DNA of 64,000 nucleotides from Stenotrophomonas sp. WZN-1 (lineage in GTDB: Bacteria > Pseudomonadota > Gammaproteobacteria > Xanthomonadales > Xanthomonadaceae), in NCBI RefSeq assembly GCF_002192255.1, contig NZ_CP021768.1, forward strand, positions 3,056,001-3,120,000, read 5' to 3'. The notes under the pieces are model-generated. The model had not been told where the DNA came from, did no database searches, and saw nothing but the letters and a program-made list of their open reading frames with translations. How positions within the stretch are numbered: position 1 is the stretch's first letter; every line of letters begins with the position of its first letter. A program made the position numbers and the translations under genes. Positions 1 to 9,410 of the stretch are shown here, piece by piece.

Positions 1-14
1 GTGCGCGGCGTGAA

Positions 15-665
15 TCAGCGCGGCCGGAAGCGCAGCAGGGCCACCGCGAAAGCCAGGAACACGCTCCCCACCAGCCGCTCGAACCAGCGCCGTGCGAAGG
101 GTTTGGCCAACCAACGGCGCAGGCCATGGCCACCGGCGGCATACATCACGTACCAGAACAGTTCGCAGGTGGCGAAGGTCGCCACCAGCACGCTGTACTG
201 CAATGCCTGGCCACGCGAGGGGTCCACAAACTGCGGCAGGAACGCCGCCGCGAACAGCAGCAGCTTGGGATTGCTCAAGCCCACCAGGAGACCGCCACGG
301 AACACTGTTCCTGCGCCGAGCACCGGCGCGATCGGCAGAGCTGCGTCCACCACCACCGGCGGCGCCGGCCGGGTGCTGTCACGCCATGCCTTCAGGCCCA
401 ACCAGGCCAGATAGGCCACGCCCAGATAGCGCAGCACCTCGAACAGCATCGGCGAGGAATGCAGCAGCGCACTCAGGCCGGCTGCGGAAGCCGCCAGCAC
501 CAGCAGCATCGCCAACAGGCAGCCAGCCATCGCCGGCACGCTGCCGCGGAATCCGAGCCCGACGCTGCGGCCAAGGATATGCAGCATGTTCGGCCCCGGC
601 GTGCCACACAGAACGAACACCGTGGCGAGGAACCACCACCAGGTATGCAGGGCCATATCGGACAT
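15..665 (-). CDS. LysE/RhtB-family amino-acid exporter
   Basis: This 216-residue protein looks like an inner-membrane exporter of the LysE/RhtB superfamily, whose members expel amino acids or their analogues using the proton gradient. It has about six hydrophobic segments and the family signature G-T-P-G-P-N at residues 21-26 in the first membrane segment. The length matches the family norm of about 205-215. The start could be this ATG or the ATG three codons downstream; neither has a strong ribosome-binding site. It lies downstream of the clpP-like gene on the same strand, 89 bp away across a 10-bp inverted repeat, so co-transcription is uncertain. The substrate cannot be told from sequence. 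Confidence 0.85.
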   Translation of the reverse strand: MSDMALHTWWWFLATVFVLCGTPGPNMLHILGRSVGLGFRGSVPAMAGCLLAMLLVLAASAAGLSALLHSSPMLFEVLRYLGVAYLAWLGLKAWRDSTRPAPPVVVDAALPIAPVLGAGTVFRGGLLVGLSNPKLLLFAAAFLPQFVDPSRGQALQYSVLVATFATCELFWYVMYAAGGHGLRRWLAKPFARRWFERLVGSVFLAFAVALLRFRPR

Positions 666-678
666 CCACTTCAGAAGA

Positions 679-712
679 CCGCACCAGCATAGTGGCGGCC
701 CGGCTGGTGCGG
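679..712. repeat. 10-bp perfect inverted repeat between clpP-like gene and lysE-like gene
   Basis: CCGCACCAGC (679-688) pairs perfectly with GCTGGTGCGG (703-712) around a 14-base loop. No T run follows on either strand, so it is not a classical intrinsic terminator. It could be a protein-binding site or an mRNA processing or stabilising hairpin ahead of the exporter gene. Confidence 0.5.
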
Positions 713-754
713 CACATACAGCGCAGCATGGATGTGGTGGTTACAGTGGCAGGC

Positions 755-1363
755 TCAGGCCACGAGCGCGTCGCGCCGTGCCAGTACCTGGTCGATCAGG
801 CCCCATTCGCGTGCCTGCTCGGCACTCATGAAACGATCGCGGTCCAGGGTCTGCTCGACCTCCTCGACACTGCGTCCGCAATGCTGCGCATACAGCCGGG
901 TGATGCGCTGCTTTGTGCGCTGCATCTCCTCGGCGTGGATGAAGATGTCGGACGCCTGGCCCTGGACGCCCCCCAGCGGTTGGTGCACGTGCAGGCTCGC
1001 GTTGGCCAACGCCGCGCGGTGGCCAGGTTCGCCGGCCATCAGCAGGAACGAGCCCATCGAGCGCGCGGTGCCCATGCACAGGGTGTGCACCGGAGCGGAG
1101 ATGTATTGCATCGTGTCGTACATCGCCAGGCCGCTGGAGATCACCCCGCCCGGTGAGTTGATGTACAGATGGATCGGCTTTTCCGGGTTTTCCGATTCCA
1201 GGAACAACAGCTGCGCGCAGACCAGCGCCGACACGGTGTCATCGACTTCGCCGTTGAGGAAGATGATGCGTTCACGCAGGAGCCGCGAGTAGATGTCATA
1301 GGAGCGCTCGCCGCGCTCGCTGCGTTCCACCACCATCGGTACCAGCTGCATTCTGTCCCGCAT
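755..1363 (-). CDS. ClpP-family serine protease subunit (orphan copy)
   Basis: This is a 202-residue ATP-dependent Clp protease proteolytic subunit. The catalytic triad is intact by motif: Ser102 in S-M-G-S, His127 in H-V-H-Q-P-L-G-G and Asp176 in D-R-D-R-F. The segment before the serine reads G-T-A-R-S-M where most ClpP proteins have G-Q-A-A-S-M. The N-terminal extension is short. The start has a good ribosome-binding site (GGGAG, 8-base spacing). No clpX, lon or tig gene is adjacent, unlike the housekeeping clpP of gammaproteobacteria, so this is probably a second, diverged paralogue. Its partner ATPase (ClpA, ClpX or other) cannot be inferred here. Confidence 0.85.
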   Translation of the reverse strand: MRDRMQLVPMVVERSERGERSYDIYSRLLRERIIFLNGEVDDTVSALVCAQLLFLESENPEKPIHLYINSPGGVISSGLAMYDTMQYISAPVHTLCMGTARSMGSFLLMAGEPGHRAALANASLHVHQPLGGVQGQASDIFIHAEEMQRTKQRITRLYAQHCGRSVEEVEQTLDRDRFMSAEQAREWGLIDQVLARRDALVA

Positions 1364-1400
1364 GTGCCTGCTCCCTGTAGTGTTCGATCCAGGCGCCGGC

Positions 1401-1751
1401 TCAAGCCGCGCGCATCACCGTGCGATGGTCGTCGTTGGAGGCCGGCGGCATCAGCGCGCGCAGGTCGGTGAGCCGATGCACGATGGTCAGCACCGTTCCT
1501 CCACCCTCGTCCGCGCGCAGCCGGAAACACACCAGGCTGTGCAGATGTGGGGGATGCGCGTCTCGCAGGTGGAAACCCAGCTCCCGCCCCTGTTCGCACA
1601 GGCAGGGCTGCGGATCGGCAAGATCGGCCGCAGGCAACCAGCGCTCACGCAGCGCCGGATCGAACAGTGCGCGCCAGACCCGCTCCGGTGGCGCTGGCAG
1701 CCGCTGCTCCATCACCAACGCCGGAACCGCTTCGTTCAGAACATCGTCCAT
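1401..1751 (-). CDS. SRPBCC/AHSA1-type ligand-binding protein
   Basis: This 116-residue protein has the N-terminal pattern of the SRPBCC/AHSA1 (START-like) fold: an acidic strand, then [11 protein letters not shown], then L-R-E-R-W-L-P. Such proteins form a deep hydrophobic ligand cavity. It is shorter than the usual 140 or so residues. The chosen ATG overlaps the stop codon of the upstream ArsR gene (TGATG), indicating translational coupling; a longer in-frame start lies inside the ArsR gene. ArsR-SRPBCC pairs are a common bacterial arrangement in which the regulator controls the partner gene. The ligand is unknown. Confidence 0.7.
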   Translation of the reverse strand: MDDVLNEAVPALVMEQRLPAPPERVWRALFDPALRERWLPAADLADPQPCLCEQGRELGFHLRDAHPPHLHSLVCFRLRADEGGGTVLTIVHRLTDLRALMPPASNDDHRTVMRAA

Positions 1752-2062
1752 CAGTCCATCTCCTCCAGCAGGTTCTGCAGTGCGGACATCCGCGCCGGCC
1801 AATAGGCCCGGTAACGCTGCAACCAGCGGCCGATGTGGGCCAGCCCACGCGGATCGACCTCGTAGTGGACGAAGCGGCCTTGACGCTGTTCGATCACGAG
1901 CCCGGCATCGCGCAGCACCGCCAGGTGCTGGGACATCGCGGACTGGCTGATCGCCATGCCCTCGCGCAGTGCACTGGCATGCTGCCCGCCATCGGCCAGC
2001 TTTTCGAAGATATGGCGGCGGGTGGGGTCGGCCAGCGCCTTGAACAGGGCGTTCTCGATCAT
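1751..2062 (-). CDS. ArsR-family winged-helix transcriptional regulator
   Basis: This is a 103-residue ArsR/SmtB-type repressor with a typical winged helix: A-L-A-D-P-T-R-R near the N terminus, the recognition helix S-Q-S-A-M-S-Q-H-L-A-V-L, and a wing with G-R-F-V-H-Y. No cysteine metal-binding motif is seen, so it is probably a non-metal member of the kind paired with SRPBCC proteins. The start was chosen because the protein then begins M-I-E-N-A-L-F-K-A-L-A-D-P, as is usual, and because a perfect operator and a promoter end just before it. Longer in-frame starts would run through that operator. It is coupled to the downstream SRPBCC gene. Confidence 0.85.
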   Translation of the reverse strand: MIENALFKALADPTRRHIFEKLADGGQHASALREGMAISQSAMSQHLAVLRDAGLVIEQRQGRFVHYEVDPRGLAHIGRWLQRYRAYWPARMSALQNLLEEMD

Positions 2063-2067
2063 GGCCA

Positions 2068-2098
2068 ACACATTAGCAGCCGCTAATGTGTAGTGCAA
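2068..2098 (-). promoter_or_regulatory. ArsR operator overlapping a promoter for a leaderless mRNA
   Basis: A perfect 10-bp inverted repeat (ACACATTAGC at 2068-2077 and GCTAATGTGT at 2082-2091, 4-bp spacer) sits just upstream of the arsR start. Read on the minus strand, a TTGCAC -35 (2093-2098), a 17-bp spacer and a TAATGT -10 (2070-2075) place the transcription start at about the A of the ATG. This explains the missing ribosome-binding site. The dyad covers most of the spacer and the whole -10, ideal for autorepression. Confidence 0.75.
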
Positions 2099-2147
2099 CT
2101 CCCGCATCGGCTGTGCTGCAATGAGGGCTCCTGGCATGGAGCTGTGC

Positions 2148-2840
2148 ATGAAGACCCTTGGCCTGATCGGCGGCATGAGCTGGGAAAGCTCGGCGCAGTA
2201 CTACCGGCTCATCAACGAGGACGTACGGCAGCGCCTGGGAGGCGCGCATTCGGCGCAGCTGCTGCTGTGGTCGGTGGATTTCGCCGGCATCAAGCAGCTG
2301 CAGCATGACGGCGACTGGGCTGCACTGGGCGACCACATGCTCGATGGCGCACGTCGGCTGCAGGCCGGTGGCGCCGAGCTGCTGGTGATCTGCACCAACA
2401 CCATGCACACGCTGGCCGGCCGGATCGAAGCCGAGTGCCCGTTGCCTCTGCTGCATATCGCCGACCCGACCGCCGCAGCAATCCTCCAGGCCGGCATCCG
2501 CAAGGTGGGCCTGCTCGGCACTGCCTTCACCATGGAGCAGGCGTTCTACCGTGATCGGCTGCAGGAGCGTTTCGGGCTGCAGGTACTGGTTCCGGAGGCC
2601 GAAGATCGCCGCAGCGTGCACGACATCATCTACCAGGAGCTGATCGCCGGCGTGGTCAGCGAACACTCGCGGCAGGTCTATGCAGGCGTGATCGCGCGCC
2701 TGGTCGCGCGCGGTGCCGAAGCGATCATCCTCGGCTGTACCGAGATCATGCTGCTGGTGCGCCCCGAAGACAGTGCGGTGCCGCTGTTCGACACCACTAC
2801 CCTGCACGCGCTTGCGGCGGTGGACGCGGCGCTGGCCTGA
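2148..2840 (+). CDS. Aspartate/glutamate racemase family protein
   Basis: This 230-residue member of the Asp/Glu racemase family would interconvert amino-acid enantiomers by a two-cysteine, cofactor-independent mechanism. The cysteine pair is present: Cys82 in C-T-N-T-M-H and Cys197 in L-G-C-T-E-I, and the protein opens with the usual G-L-I-G-G-M-S-W. The start is preceded by GGAG with 6-base spacing; an upstream ATG at 2121 is less likely. It is divergent from the arsR-SRPBCC pair and could be affected by the shared operator region. Substrate (aspartate, glutamate or a broad range, as in YgeA relatives) is not resolved by sequence. Confidence 0.88.
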   Translation: MKTLGLIGGMSWESSAQYYRLINEDVRQRLGGAHSAQLLLWSVDFAGIKQLQHDGDWAALGDHMLDGARRLQAGGAELLVICTNTMHTLAGRIEAECPLPLLHIADPTAAAILQAGIRKVGLLGTAFTMEQAFYRDRLQERFGLQVLVPEAEDRRSVHDIIYQELIAGVVSEHSRQVYAGVIARLVARGAEAIILGCTEIMLLVRPEDSAVPLFDTTTLHALAAVDAALA

Positions 2841-2852
2841 CCCTCCGCGCGG

Positions 2853-3248
2853 TCAGCCCTCGCCCTGCACTTCCAGTGCGGTGATCAGCCAATCGACCAC
2901 CGCCTGTGAATCACACAGGAAGAAGATGGCATCGCCCGAACGCGCTTCGGTCAGCAGCCTATAGACGGTGATCGCCACCGCCGACTGGTTGGCGATGAAC
3001 ACTTCCGGGCTGCGCGGACCCTCGCTGTGGCCGGCCACGGCATGCAGCGCCTTGCGCGCAGCCACGGTGGCAGCCGGGTCTGCACTGCGGGTCAGTTCCG
3101 GCCCGCGCAGGCCCCACGCAATGAACACATGCTTGCCCTTGAACGTGGTGTCCAGGACACGCACCTGCCCGGCCTCTGCGCCAGCCGAGCGATGAATGAC
3201 GGTACTGCTGATCAACGCAACCCCCTGTGGTCGTCGTGGTCCGCGCAT
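2853..3248 (-). CDS. Conserved hypothetical protein
   Basis: I do not recognise this 131-residue protein. It is soluble, without signal peptide or membrane segments, and has a mixed alpha/beta look with hydrophobic strands (K-H-V-F-I-A-W, D-A-I-F-F-L-C-D). The start is uncertain. The ATG at 3248 has GGAGG only 3 bases away, whereas a TTG at 3215 has AGGGGG with 5-base spacing and would give a 120-residue protein. It converges with the racemase gene (12 bp apart) and is divergent from the DUF3011 gene. Codon use looks like the neighbours. Confidence 0.6.
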   Translation of the reverse strand: MRGPRRPQGVALISSTVIHRSAGAEAGQVRVLDTTFKGKHVFIAWGLRGPELTRSADPAATVAARKALHAVAGHSEGPRSPEVFIANQSAVAITVYRLLTEARSGDAIFFLCDSQAVVDWLITALEVQGEG

Positions 3249-3489
3249 CCTCCTCCACAAGCCGGCTGCACGCCAGTGACGGCAACCACAGGCGGTGCCG
3301 GCAAGCGCGGGAGACATGTAAGAAGGTGTAAGCCGATGCGACCGGATGTGCAGCGATGATAAGGGATGTAAGGCCCTGCATGGGCCCGTGCGCACTACTA
3401 AACCCCCACTGAGCCAGCGCCGGAACGATCCGTTCCGACAGCCTCGGGCTGGTCCATTCTTGCGGCCCGTTCCCCTGCCGAGGCTCTCC

Positions 3490-4005
3490 ATGACCCATCG
3501 CCTGCTGCTGCCGATCGCCGCTTCCTCCCTGGCCCTGCTGCTGGCCGCCACCACGGTGGCCGCCCAGGATTACGACAGCGATCACATCCCGCCGCTGCGC
3601 TGCGAGTCGCAGTTCAACAAGACCCAGCAGTGCCCGATCGAAGGCCGCATGCGCCTGGCCAGGCAGCTGTCGGTCACCCGCTGCGTCGAGGACAGGAACT
3701 GGGGCCAGAGCCGCCGCATGCTCTGGGTCACCGACGGCTGTCGCGCCGAGTTCGTGGCCGACGAACATGGACGCGGCCGCTGGCCGGGGCGCGGCCGGGA
3801 TGGTGACCGCGACGACGACGGCGAGCGCCTGGTCTGCGAGTCCTACGAGCAGAAGGACAAGGAATGCCGCATCCGCGTGCGTCGCGAGGTGCGCCTGGTC
3901 AAGCAGAAATCGGTGACCCCCTGCATCGAGGACCGCAACTGGGGCTGGGACCGACGCGGCGTGTGGGTCAGCGATGGCTGCCGCGCAGAATTCCGTGTGT
4001 ATTGA
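3490..4005 (+). CDS. Secreted DUF3011-type repeat protein
   Basis: This 171-residue protein carries an N-terminal signal peptide (basic start, L-rich core, ending about A-A-Q near residue 25) and two copies of a cysteine-bearing domain. Each copy has a C-E-S start, a middle segment with S-V-T-x-C-x-E-D-R-N-W-G, and an end W-V-(T/S)-D-G-C-R-A-E-F, matching the DUF3011 pattern. An Arg/Gly/Asp-rich linker joins them. It is probably periplasmic or exported, with disulfide-linked repeats. The molecular role of the family is unknown. An upstream extension of the frame was rejected because the signal peptide begins at this ATG. Confidence 0.8.
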   Translation: MTHRLLLPIAASSLALLLAATTVAAQDYDSDHIPPLRCESQFNKTQQCPIEGRMRLARQLSVTRCVEDRNWGQSRRMLWVTDGCRAEFVADEHGRGRWPGRGRDGDRDDDGERLVCESYEQKDKECRIRVRREVRLVKQKSVTPCIEDRNWGWDRRGVWVSDGCRAEFRVY

Positions 4006-4093
4006 CTGCCGTCCACACGCTGGCTGCGGCGGGTAGGCGTGCGTGCGAGGCAGAGCCGATAGACTATGGCCTGTACATGGCAGGGAGCGCGAC

Positions 4094-4447
4094 ATGGAAC
4101 GATGGTATCTGGCAACGCTGTTGGCGTTGATCCTGCATCAGATCGACGCTGCGTTCTGGCAGGAATGGGCCATGTTCCATGTGCCCGGTGGAATCCAGGG
4201 CTTCCTGCTGTTCAACCTGCTTGCGATCGGCTTCGTGCTTTGGGGTTATCGCCAGACCTTGCTGGGCACCTCGTCGGCGCGCGGCCATGCGCTGGTTTGT
4301 GGCGTGCTCGGTATTGGCACGGCGCTGATCCATCTGGCGTTTGCCCTGTTCGGTCGCGATGAATTCCACCTGCCGCTGTCGATCGCCGTGCTGCTCACCT
4401 GCTTTGTGTCGGGCGGCGGCCTGTTACTGCAGCTGCGCCAGCGATGA
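4094..4447 (+). CDS. Small integral membrane protein
   Basis: This 117-residue protein has four predicted hydrophobic segments and little else. It opens with M-E-R-W-Y-L-A-T-L-L and contains H-Q-I-D-A-A-F-W-Q-E-W near the first membrane span, a pattern I associate tentatively with a small uncharacterised membrane family (DUF6713-like). The start has AGGGAG with 6-base spacing. The stop codon overlaps the start of the GNAT gene (ATGA), so the two are translationally coupled. Function unknown. Confidence 0.7.
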   Translation: MERWYLATLLALILHQIDAAFWQEWAMFHVPGGIQGFLLFNLLAIGFVLWGYRQTLLGTSSARGHALVCGVLGIGTALIHLAFALFGRDEFHLPLSIAVLLTCFVSGGGLLLQLRQR

Positions 4448-4884
4448 ACCGGATGTCCCACTCTCCGCACCTGCGTGACGGCAGCATCCAGGACGCCAAT
4501 GCCTTGATCGCGCTCGACAGCGTGGCGGCCATCGATCCAGGCCGGGCCATGCAGATCGACGACTGGCTGGCACGCGGCGGCGTGCAGGTTGCCGAGCAGA
4601 ATGGCAAGGTCGTCGGCTACCTGGTCATCCATCACCACTTCTTCGGCGAAGCCTTCGTCGAAATGCTGATGGTGGCGCACGCACGGCGCGGCCAGGGCAT
4701 CGGTACCGCACTGCTGCGCCAGGCCATCGCGCTGCACGCCCACCGCAAACTGTTCACCTCGACCAATGCCTCCAACATCGGCATGCAGCGCCTGCTCGCT
4801 GCGTCGGGCTTCATCGACAGCGGCATCGTGCATGGATTGGACGAAGGCGATCCGGAGCTGATCTACCGCTTCGCGGGTGCGTGA
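4444..4884 (+). CDS. GNAT-family N-acetyltransferase
   Basis: This 146-residue single-domain GNAT acetyltransferase transfers acetyl from acetyl-CoA to an amine. The acetyl-CoA-binding motif A is clear (V-A-H-A-R-R-G-Q-G-I-G-T-A-L-L), followed by the motif B region S-N-I-G-M-Q-R-L-L-A-A-S-G-F. It overlaps the membrane-protein gene by four bases. The acceptor (metabolite, antibiotic or protein) cannot be assigned. The nearby downstream hairpin belongs mainly to the opposite-strand tRNA gene. Confidence 0.85.
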   Translation: MNRMSHSPHLRDGSIQDANALIALDSVAAIDPGRAMQIDDWLARGGVQVAEQNGKVVGYLVIHHHFFGEAFVEMLMVAHARRGQGIGTALLRQAIALHAHRKLFTSTNASNIGMQRLLAASGFIDSGIVHGLDEGDPELIYRFAGA

Positions 4885-4902
4885 TCCGCCTCCTGCGCGC
4901 AC

Positions 4903-4930
4903 AAAAAAGCCCACGCATCGCTGCGCAGGC
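4903..4930 (-). terminator. Intrinsic terminator after tRNA-Pro
   Basis: On the minus strand, a stem of GCC and CGCA paired with TGCG and GGC (one internal 2-base mismatch, 4-base loop) is followed by six T residues. It lies 18 bp beyond the tRNA 3' end and closes the thrS-to-tRNA-Pro cluster. It may also slow transcription leaving the GNAT gene. Confidence 0.7.
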
Positions 4931-4947
4931 TTCTTGATTCATCACAG

Positions 4948-5024
4948 TGGTCGGGACGGCCGGATTCGAACCGACGACCCTCTGCCCCCCAGGCAGATGC
5001 GCTACCAGGCTGCGCTACGCCCCG
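4948..5024 (-). tRNA. tRNA-Pro (anticodon GGG)
   Basis: A 77-base tRNA with encoded CCA. The acceptor strands are CGGGGCG and CGTCCCG. The D arm has T-A-G-C-G-C-A-G-C-C, the T loop is T-T-C-G-A-A-T, and the anticodon stem TCTGC/GCAGA encloses a loop with GGG at positions 34-36. It is the last gene of the translation cluster, after the MerR-like gene, and is followed by its own terminator. Confidence 0.95.
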
Positions 5025-5092
5025 ACTGATGCTGCGATGTGCCCGCCAGTGCGGCGGGCCGTGAAGTATAGCGGATTACGATGGAAATGGGA

Positions 5093-5449
5093 TCAGCGGC
5101 GCAGCAACTGCAGCACTTCTTCCAGCTCCATGCGCACCTGCTTGATGATCTGGTTGCTCAGCGCCGATTCCTCGCGGGCATCGGGACCGTCCAGACGCAG
5201 GCGTGCACCACCGATGGTGTAGCCCTGTTCGTACAGCAGGCTGCGGATCTGACGCACCATCAGCACGTCATGGCGCTGGTAGTAGCGGCGGTTGCCTCGG
5301 CGCTTGGCCGGCTCAAGGCTGGGAAATTCGGTTTCCCAGTAGCGCAGGACGTGCGGCTTGACGTCGCACAGCTCGCTGACCTCACCGATGGTGAAGTAGC
5401 GCTTGGCCGGAATCGGCGGTAGTTCGCGGTTACTGCCCGGATCCAGCAT
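5093..5449 (-). CDS. MerR-family regulator linked to ihfA
   Basis: This 118-residue MerR-type DNA-binding protein has a winged helix in residues 17-85 ([10 protein letters not shown], then V-L-R-Y-W-E-T-E-F, then R-R-Y-Y). The following helix would dimerise, and there is no cysteine-rich effector domain. The gene overlaps the 3' end of ihfA by 20 bp. A MerR-like gene directly after ihfA is a conserved arrangement in gammaproteobacteria. Its target genes are not known to me. Confidence 0.88.
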   Translation of the reverse strand: MLDPGSNRELPPIPAKRYFTIGEVSELCDVKPHVLRYWETEFPSLEPAKRRGNRRYYQRHDVLMVRQIRSLLYEQGYTIGGARLRLDGPDAREESALSNQIIKQVRMELEEVLQLLRR

Positions 5450-5729
5450 AAGCTTCCACCCTCTCCTTGAGCTTCTGGCCCGGACGGAAGGTGACCACCG
5501 TACGGGCGGAAATCGGAATTTCCTCGCCGGTCTTGGGGTTGCGACCCGGGCGCTGGTTCTTGCGCCGCAGATCGAAATTACCGAAGCCCGACAGCTTCAC
5601 CTGACGTCCCTGTTCCAATGCTTCACGCAGCACATCGAAAAACGCGTCGACGAATTCCTTGGCTTCCCGCTTGTTCAGACCGACTTCGTCGAACAGCTTT
5701 TCCGCCATCTCCGCCTTGGTCAATGCCAT
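5430..5729 (-). CDS. ihfA: Integration host factor subunit alpha
   Basis: This 99-residue protein is IHF alpha, which pairs with IHF beta to bend DNA sharply at specific sites. It has the HU/IHF fold: A-L-T-K-A-E-M-A-E at the N terminus, the helical body with V-D-A-F-F-D, and the DNA-inserting beta-arm with [16 protein letters not shown]. Location after pheT, as in E. coli pheST-ihfA, supports the alpha rather than beta assignment. It lies 27 bp beyond pheT and is probably co-transcribed with it. Confidence 0.95.
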   Translation of the reverse strand: MALTKAEMAEKLFDEVGLNKREAKEFVDAFFDVLREALEQGRQVKLSGFGNFDLRRKNQRPGRNPKTGEEIPISARTVVTFRPGQKLKERVEAYAGSGQ

Positions 5730-5756
5730 TGCCTGCTACCCCCGAGTGCTGCCCGC

Positions 5757-8138
5757 TCAGCCGCGGATCCGGGCGTGGTGTTCACGCTCGATGGCAGTGA
5801 CCGCCTCGGTCACCACCGCATCCACGTCGCGGTCCGTCAGAGTGCGCGACTTGTCCTGCAAAATCAAGCCCATAGCGAGACTCTTGAATCCCGGCTCGAC
5901 GCCCTGGCCGACATAGCGGTCGAACAGGTTCAGGTCGCGCAGCAGCGGGCCAGCGGCCTGGCGGACGGTGGCCGCCAGATCGGCCCAGGCCACCTGTTCA
6001 GGCACCAGGAACGCCAGGTCGCGGCGCACCGCCGGGAAGCGCGACAGTTCGCCGGCACGCGGCAGGCGGCGGGCGGTCAGCGGTTCCAGGTCCAGCTCGA
6101 AGGCATAGACGTCGGCCTCGATCTCCATCGCCTTGGCCAGGCGCGGGTGGACCTGGCCGATCCAGCCGATCGACACGCCATCGCGGAACACCTCGGCCGA
6201 ACGCGCCGGGTGGCCGTAGGCGCGGGCCGACGGACGGAACTCCAGCTGCGCCCCACTGGCAGCCGCCAGCGATTCCAGGTCGCCCTTCAGGTCATGGAAA
6301 TCGACCTTGCGAGCCGGCAGGCCCCACTGCACCGCCTGCGCGTCACCGCAGACCGCAGCGGCCACGCGCGGGGTCTCCAGCGGTGCCGGCTGGCCATCAC
6401 CAACCTGCTGGGCGAACACCCGGCCCAGCTCGAACAGGCGCACGCGGCCGAGCTGGCGAGCAGCGTTGCGGCCCAGCGTGGCGACCAGGCCCGGCAGCAG
6501 CGACGGGCGCATCACCGCCAGTTCGGCCGACAGCGGGTTGGCCAGCGGCACCAGGCCGTCACGCAGCTGCCACTGGGTCAGCAGTGCGTCGTCGACGAAG
6601 GCGAAATTGACGGTTTCCTGCTGGTCACGAGCGACCAGCTGGCGGCGCACGCTCAGCGCGTCCAGCTGGGTTTCGCTCGGCATCGCCACGCGCGAGGCAC
6701 CGCCGGGCAGCGTGGTCGGGATCTGCTCGTAACCGTGGATGCGGGCCAGCTCCTCGATCAGATCCTCTTCGATGGCGATGTCGAAGCGGCGGCTCGGCGC
6801 GGCCACCTGCCAGCCGTCCGCGGTGGCGACCACGTCCATGCCCAGCGCGCGCAGGATGCGCTCGACTTCCGCACCTTCGATGGTGATGCCGAGCACGCGG
6901 GTGATACGGGCGCGGCGCAGCACGATGGTTGCCGGCTGCGGCAGATCGGCTTCACGCACGGCCTCGGTGACCGGCGCCGGGGTACCGCCGGCCAGGTCCA
7001 GCACCAGGCGGGTGGCGTACTCAATCGCGGTGCGCGGCAGTGCCGGATCGACACCGCGCTCGAAGCGGTGGCCGGCATCGGTATGCAGGCCCAGCTTGCG
7101 GCCACGGCCCATGATCGCGGCCGGCGCGAAATGCGCGGCTTCCAGGAACACGGCAGTGGTGGCATCGGTGACACGGGTGTCGAAGCCGCCCATCAGGCCG
7201 GCCAGGCCGACCGCACGATCGGCGTCGGTGACCACCAGGAAGCTGTCATCCAGCGCGGCATCGCGGCCGTCCAGCAGTTTCAGCGTCTCGCCCGCGCGCG
7301 CGCGGCGCACCGCGATGCTGCCCTGCAGAGTGCCGAGATCGTAGGCATGCATCGGTTGGCCCAGTTCCAGCATCACATACTGGGTGATGTCGACCAGCAA
7401 CGAGACCGGACGCACGCCACTGCGGCGCAGGCGCTCGGCCATCCACAGCGGGGTCCTGGCAGCGGCGTTGACGCCTTCGATGACGCGGCCCAGGTAACGC
7501 GGCGCTTCGGCGCCGGCGTCGAGCTGGATGGCCAACTCACGGCTGCCGACGGCGGGAATCGCCTCGGCGGTGAAATCCAGCACATCGCTACGGGTGGCCG
7601 CGGCGACGTCGTAGGCGATACCGCGCAGGCTGAAGCAGTCGGCGCGGTTCGGGGTCAGCTTGATCTCGATGCTGGCGTCCGGCAGGCCCAGGTACTCGAC
7701 CAGGGTCTGGCCGACCGGCGCGTCGTCCGGCAGTTCCAACAGGCCGGAGGCATCGTTGTCCAGGCCCAGCTCCTTGGCCGAGCACAGCATGCCGTTGGAC
7801 TCGACGCCGCGCAGCTTGGCCGGCTTGATCTTCAGCTCGCCGATCTGCGCACCGACCATGGCCAGCGGTGCAACCAGGCCCGGGCGCGCGTTCGGCGCGC
7901 CGCAGACGATCTGCAGCGGCTCGCCCTGCCCGGCATCGACCCTGCACACCTGCAGGCGGTCCGCTTCCGGATGGCGTACGGCGTCGACGATGCGTGCCAC
8001 GACCACGTGCTCGAGGCCCTCGCCCAGCGCGGTCACTTCTTCCACTTCCAGGCCGATGGCGGTCAGCACCGCGCTCAGTTCATCGCGCGAGGCGCCGGTC
8101 GGGACGTGGCTGCGCAGCCAGTTTTCGGAGAATTTCAT
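5757..8138 (-). CDS. pheT: Phenylalanyl-tRNA synthetase beta subunit
   Basis: This 793-residue PheRS beta subunit assembles with PheS into the alpha2-beta2 enzyme that charges tRNA-Phe. It has the N-terminal M-K-F-S-E-N-W-L-R, the tRNA-binding OB domain up to about residue 150 (L-Q-V-C-R-V-D-A-G), the B3/B4 editing region in the middle, the B5 domain and a C-terminal anticodon-binding ferredoxin-like domain (about 700-793). An upstream in-frame ATG was rejected because the family N terminus begins at this ATG. The 83-bp gap to pheS contains a SMAG-type palindrome. Confidence 0.97.
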   Translation of the reverse strand: MKFSENWLRSHVPTGASRDELSAVLTAIGLEVEEVTALGEGLEHVVVARIVDAVRHPEADRLQVCRVDAGQGEPLQIVCGAPNARPGLVAPLAMVGAQIGELKIKPAKLRGVESNGMLCSAKELGLDNDASGLLELPDDAPVGQTLVEYLGLPDASIEIKLTPNRADCFSLRGIAYDVAAATRSDVLDFTAEAIPAVGSRELAIQLDAGAEAPRYLGRVIEGVNAAARTPLWMAERLRRSGVRPVSLLVDITQYVMLELGQPMHAYDLGTLQGSIAVRRARAGETLKLLDGRDAALDDSFLVVTDADRAVGLAGLMGGFDTRVTDATTAVFLEAAHFAPAAIMGRGRKLGLHTDAGHRFERGVDPALPRTAIEYATRLVLDLAGGTPAPVTEAVREADLPQPATIVLRRARITRVLGITIEGAEVERILRALGMDVVATADGWQVAAPSRRFDIAIEEDLIEELARIHGYEQIPTTLPGGASRVAMPSETQLDALSVRRQLVARDQQETVNFAFVDDALLTQWQLRDGLVPLANPLSAELAVMRPSLLPGLVATLGRNAARQLGRVRLFELGRVFAQQVGDGQPAPLETPRVAAAVCGDAQAVQWGLPARKVDFHDLKGDLESLAAASGAQLEFRPSARAYGHPARSAEVFRDGVSIGWIGQVHPRLAKAMEIEADVYAFELDLEPLTARRLPRAGELSRFPAVRRDLAFLVPEQVAWADLAATVRQAAGPLLRDLNLFDRYVGQGVEPGFKSLAMGLILQDKSRTLTDRDVDAVVTEAVTAIEREHHARIRG

Positions 8139-8151
8139 GGTGTCACCCTGG

Positions 8152-8213
8152 TGGGCCCGGCGCATGCGCCTGGGCCTGCGTTGTTGAGTCCGCCGGGCAT
8201 GGCCCGGCGCTAC
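8152..8213. repeat. SMAG-type palindrome pair in the pheS-pheT gap
   Basis: A perfect hairpin CGCCGGGC/GCCCGGCG with loop ATG (8191-8209) is followed by CTAC, i.e. GTAG on the minus strand, the hallmark of SMAG repeats. A second palindrome around GGCGC-AT-GCGCC (8152-8176) lies between it and the pheT start. Such hairpins inside operons can stabilise upstream mRNA. Confidence 0.75.
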
Positions 8214-8221
8214 CTGATGCG

Positions 8222-9391
<1,170 letters not shown>

Positions 9392-9410
9392 TTACGGCAT
9401 CGGGAAGGAC

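Noticed and set aside
4094..4884. A toxin-antitoxin pair formed by the small membrane protein and the GNAT enzyme
   Set aside because: GNAT toxins pair with DNA-binding antitoxins; the partner here is a four-span membrane protein.
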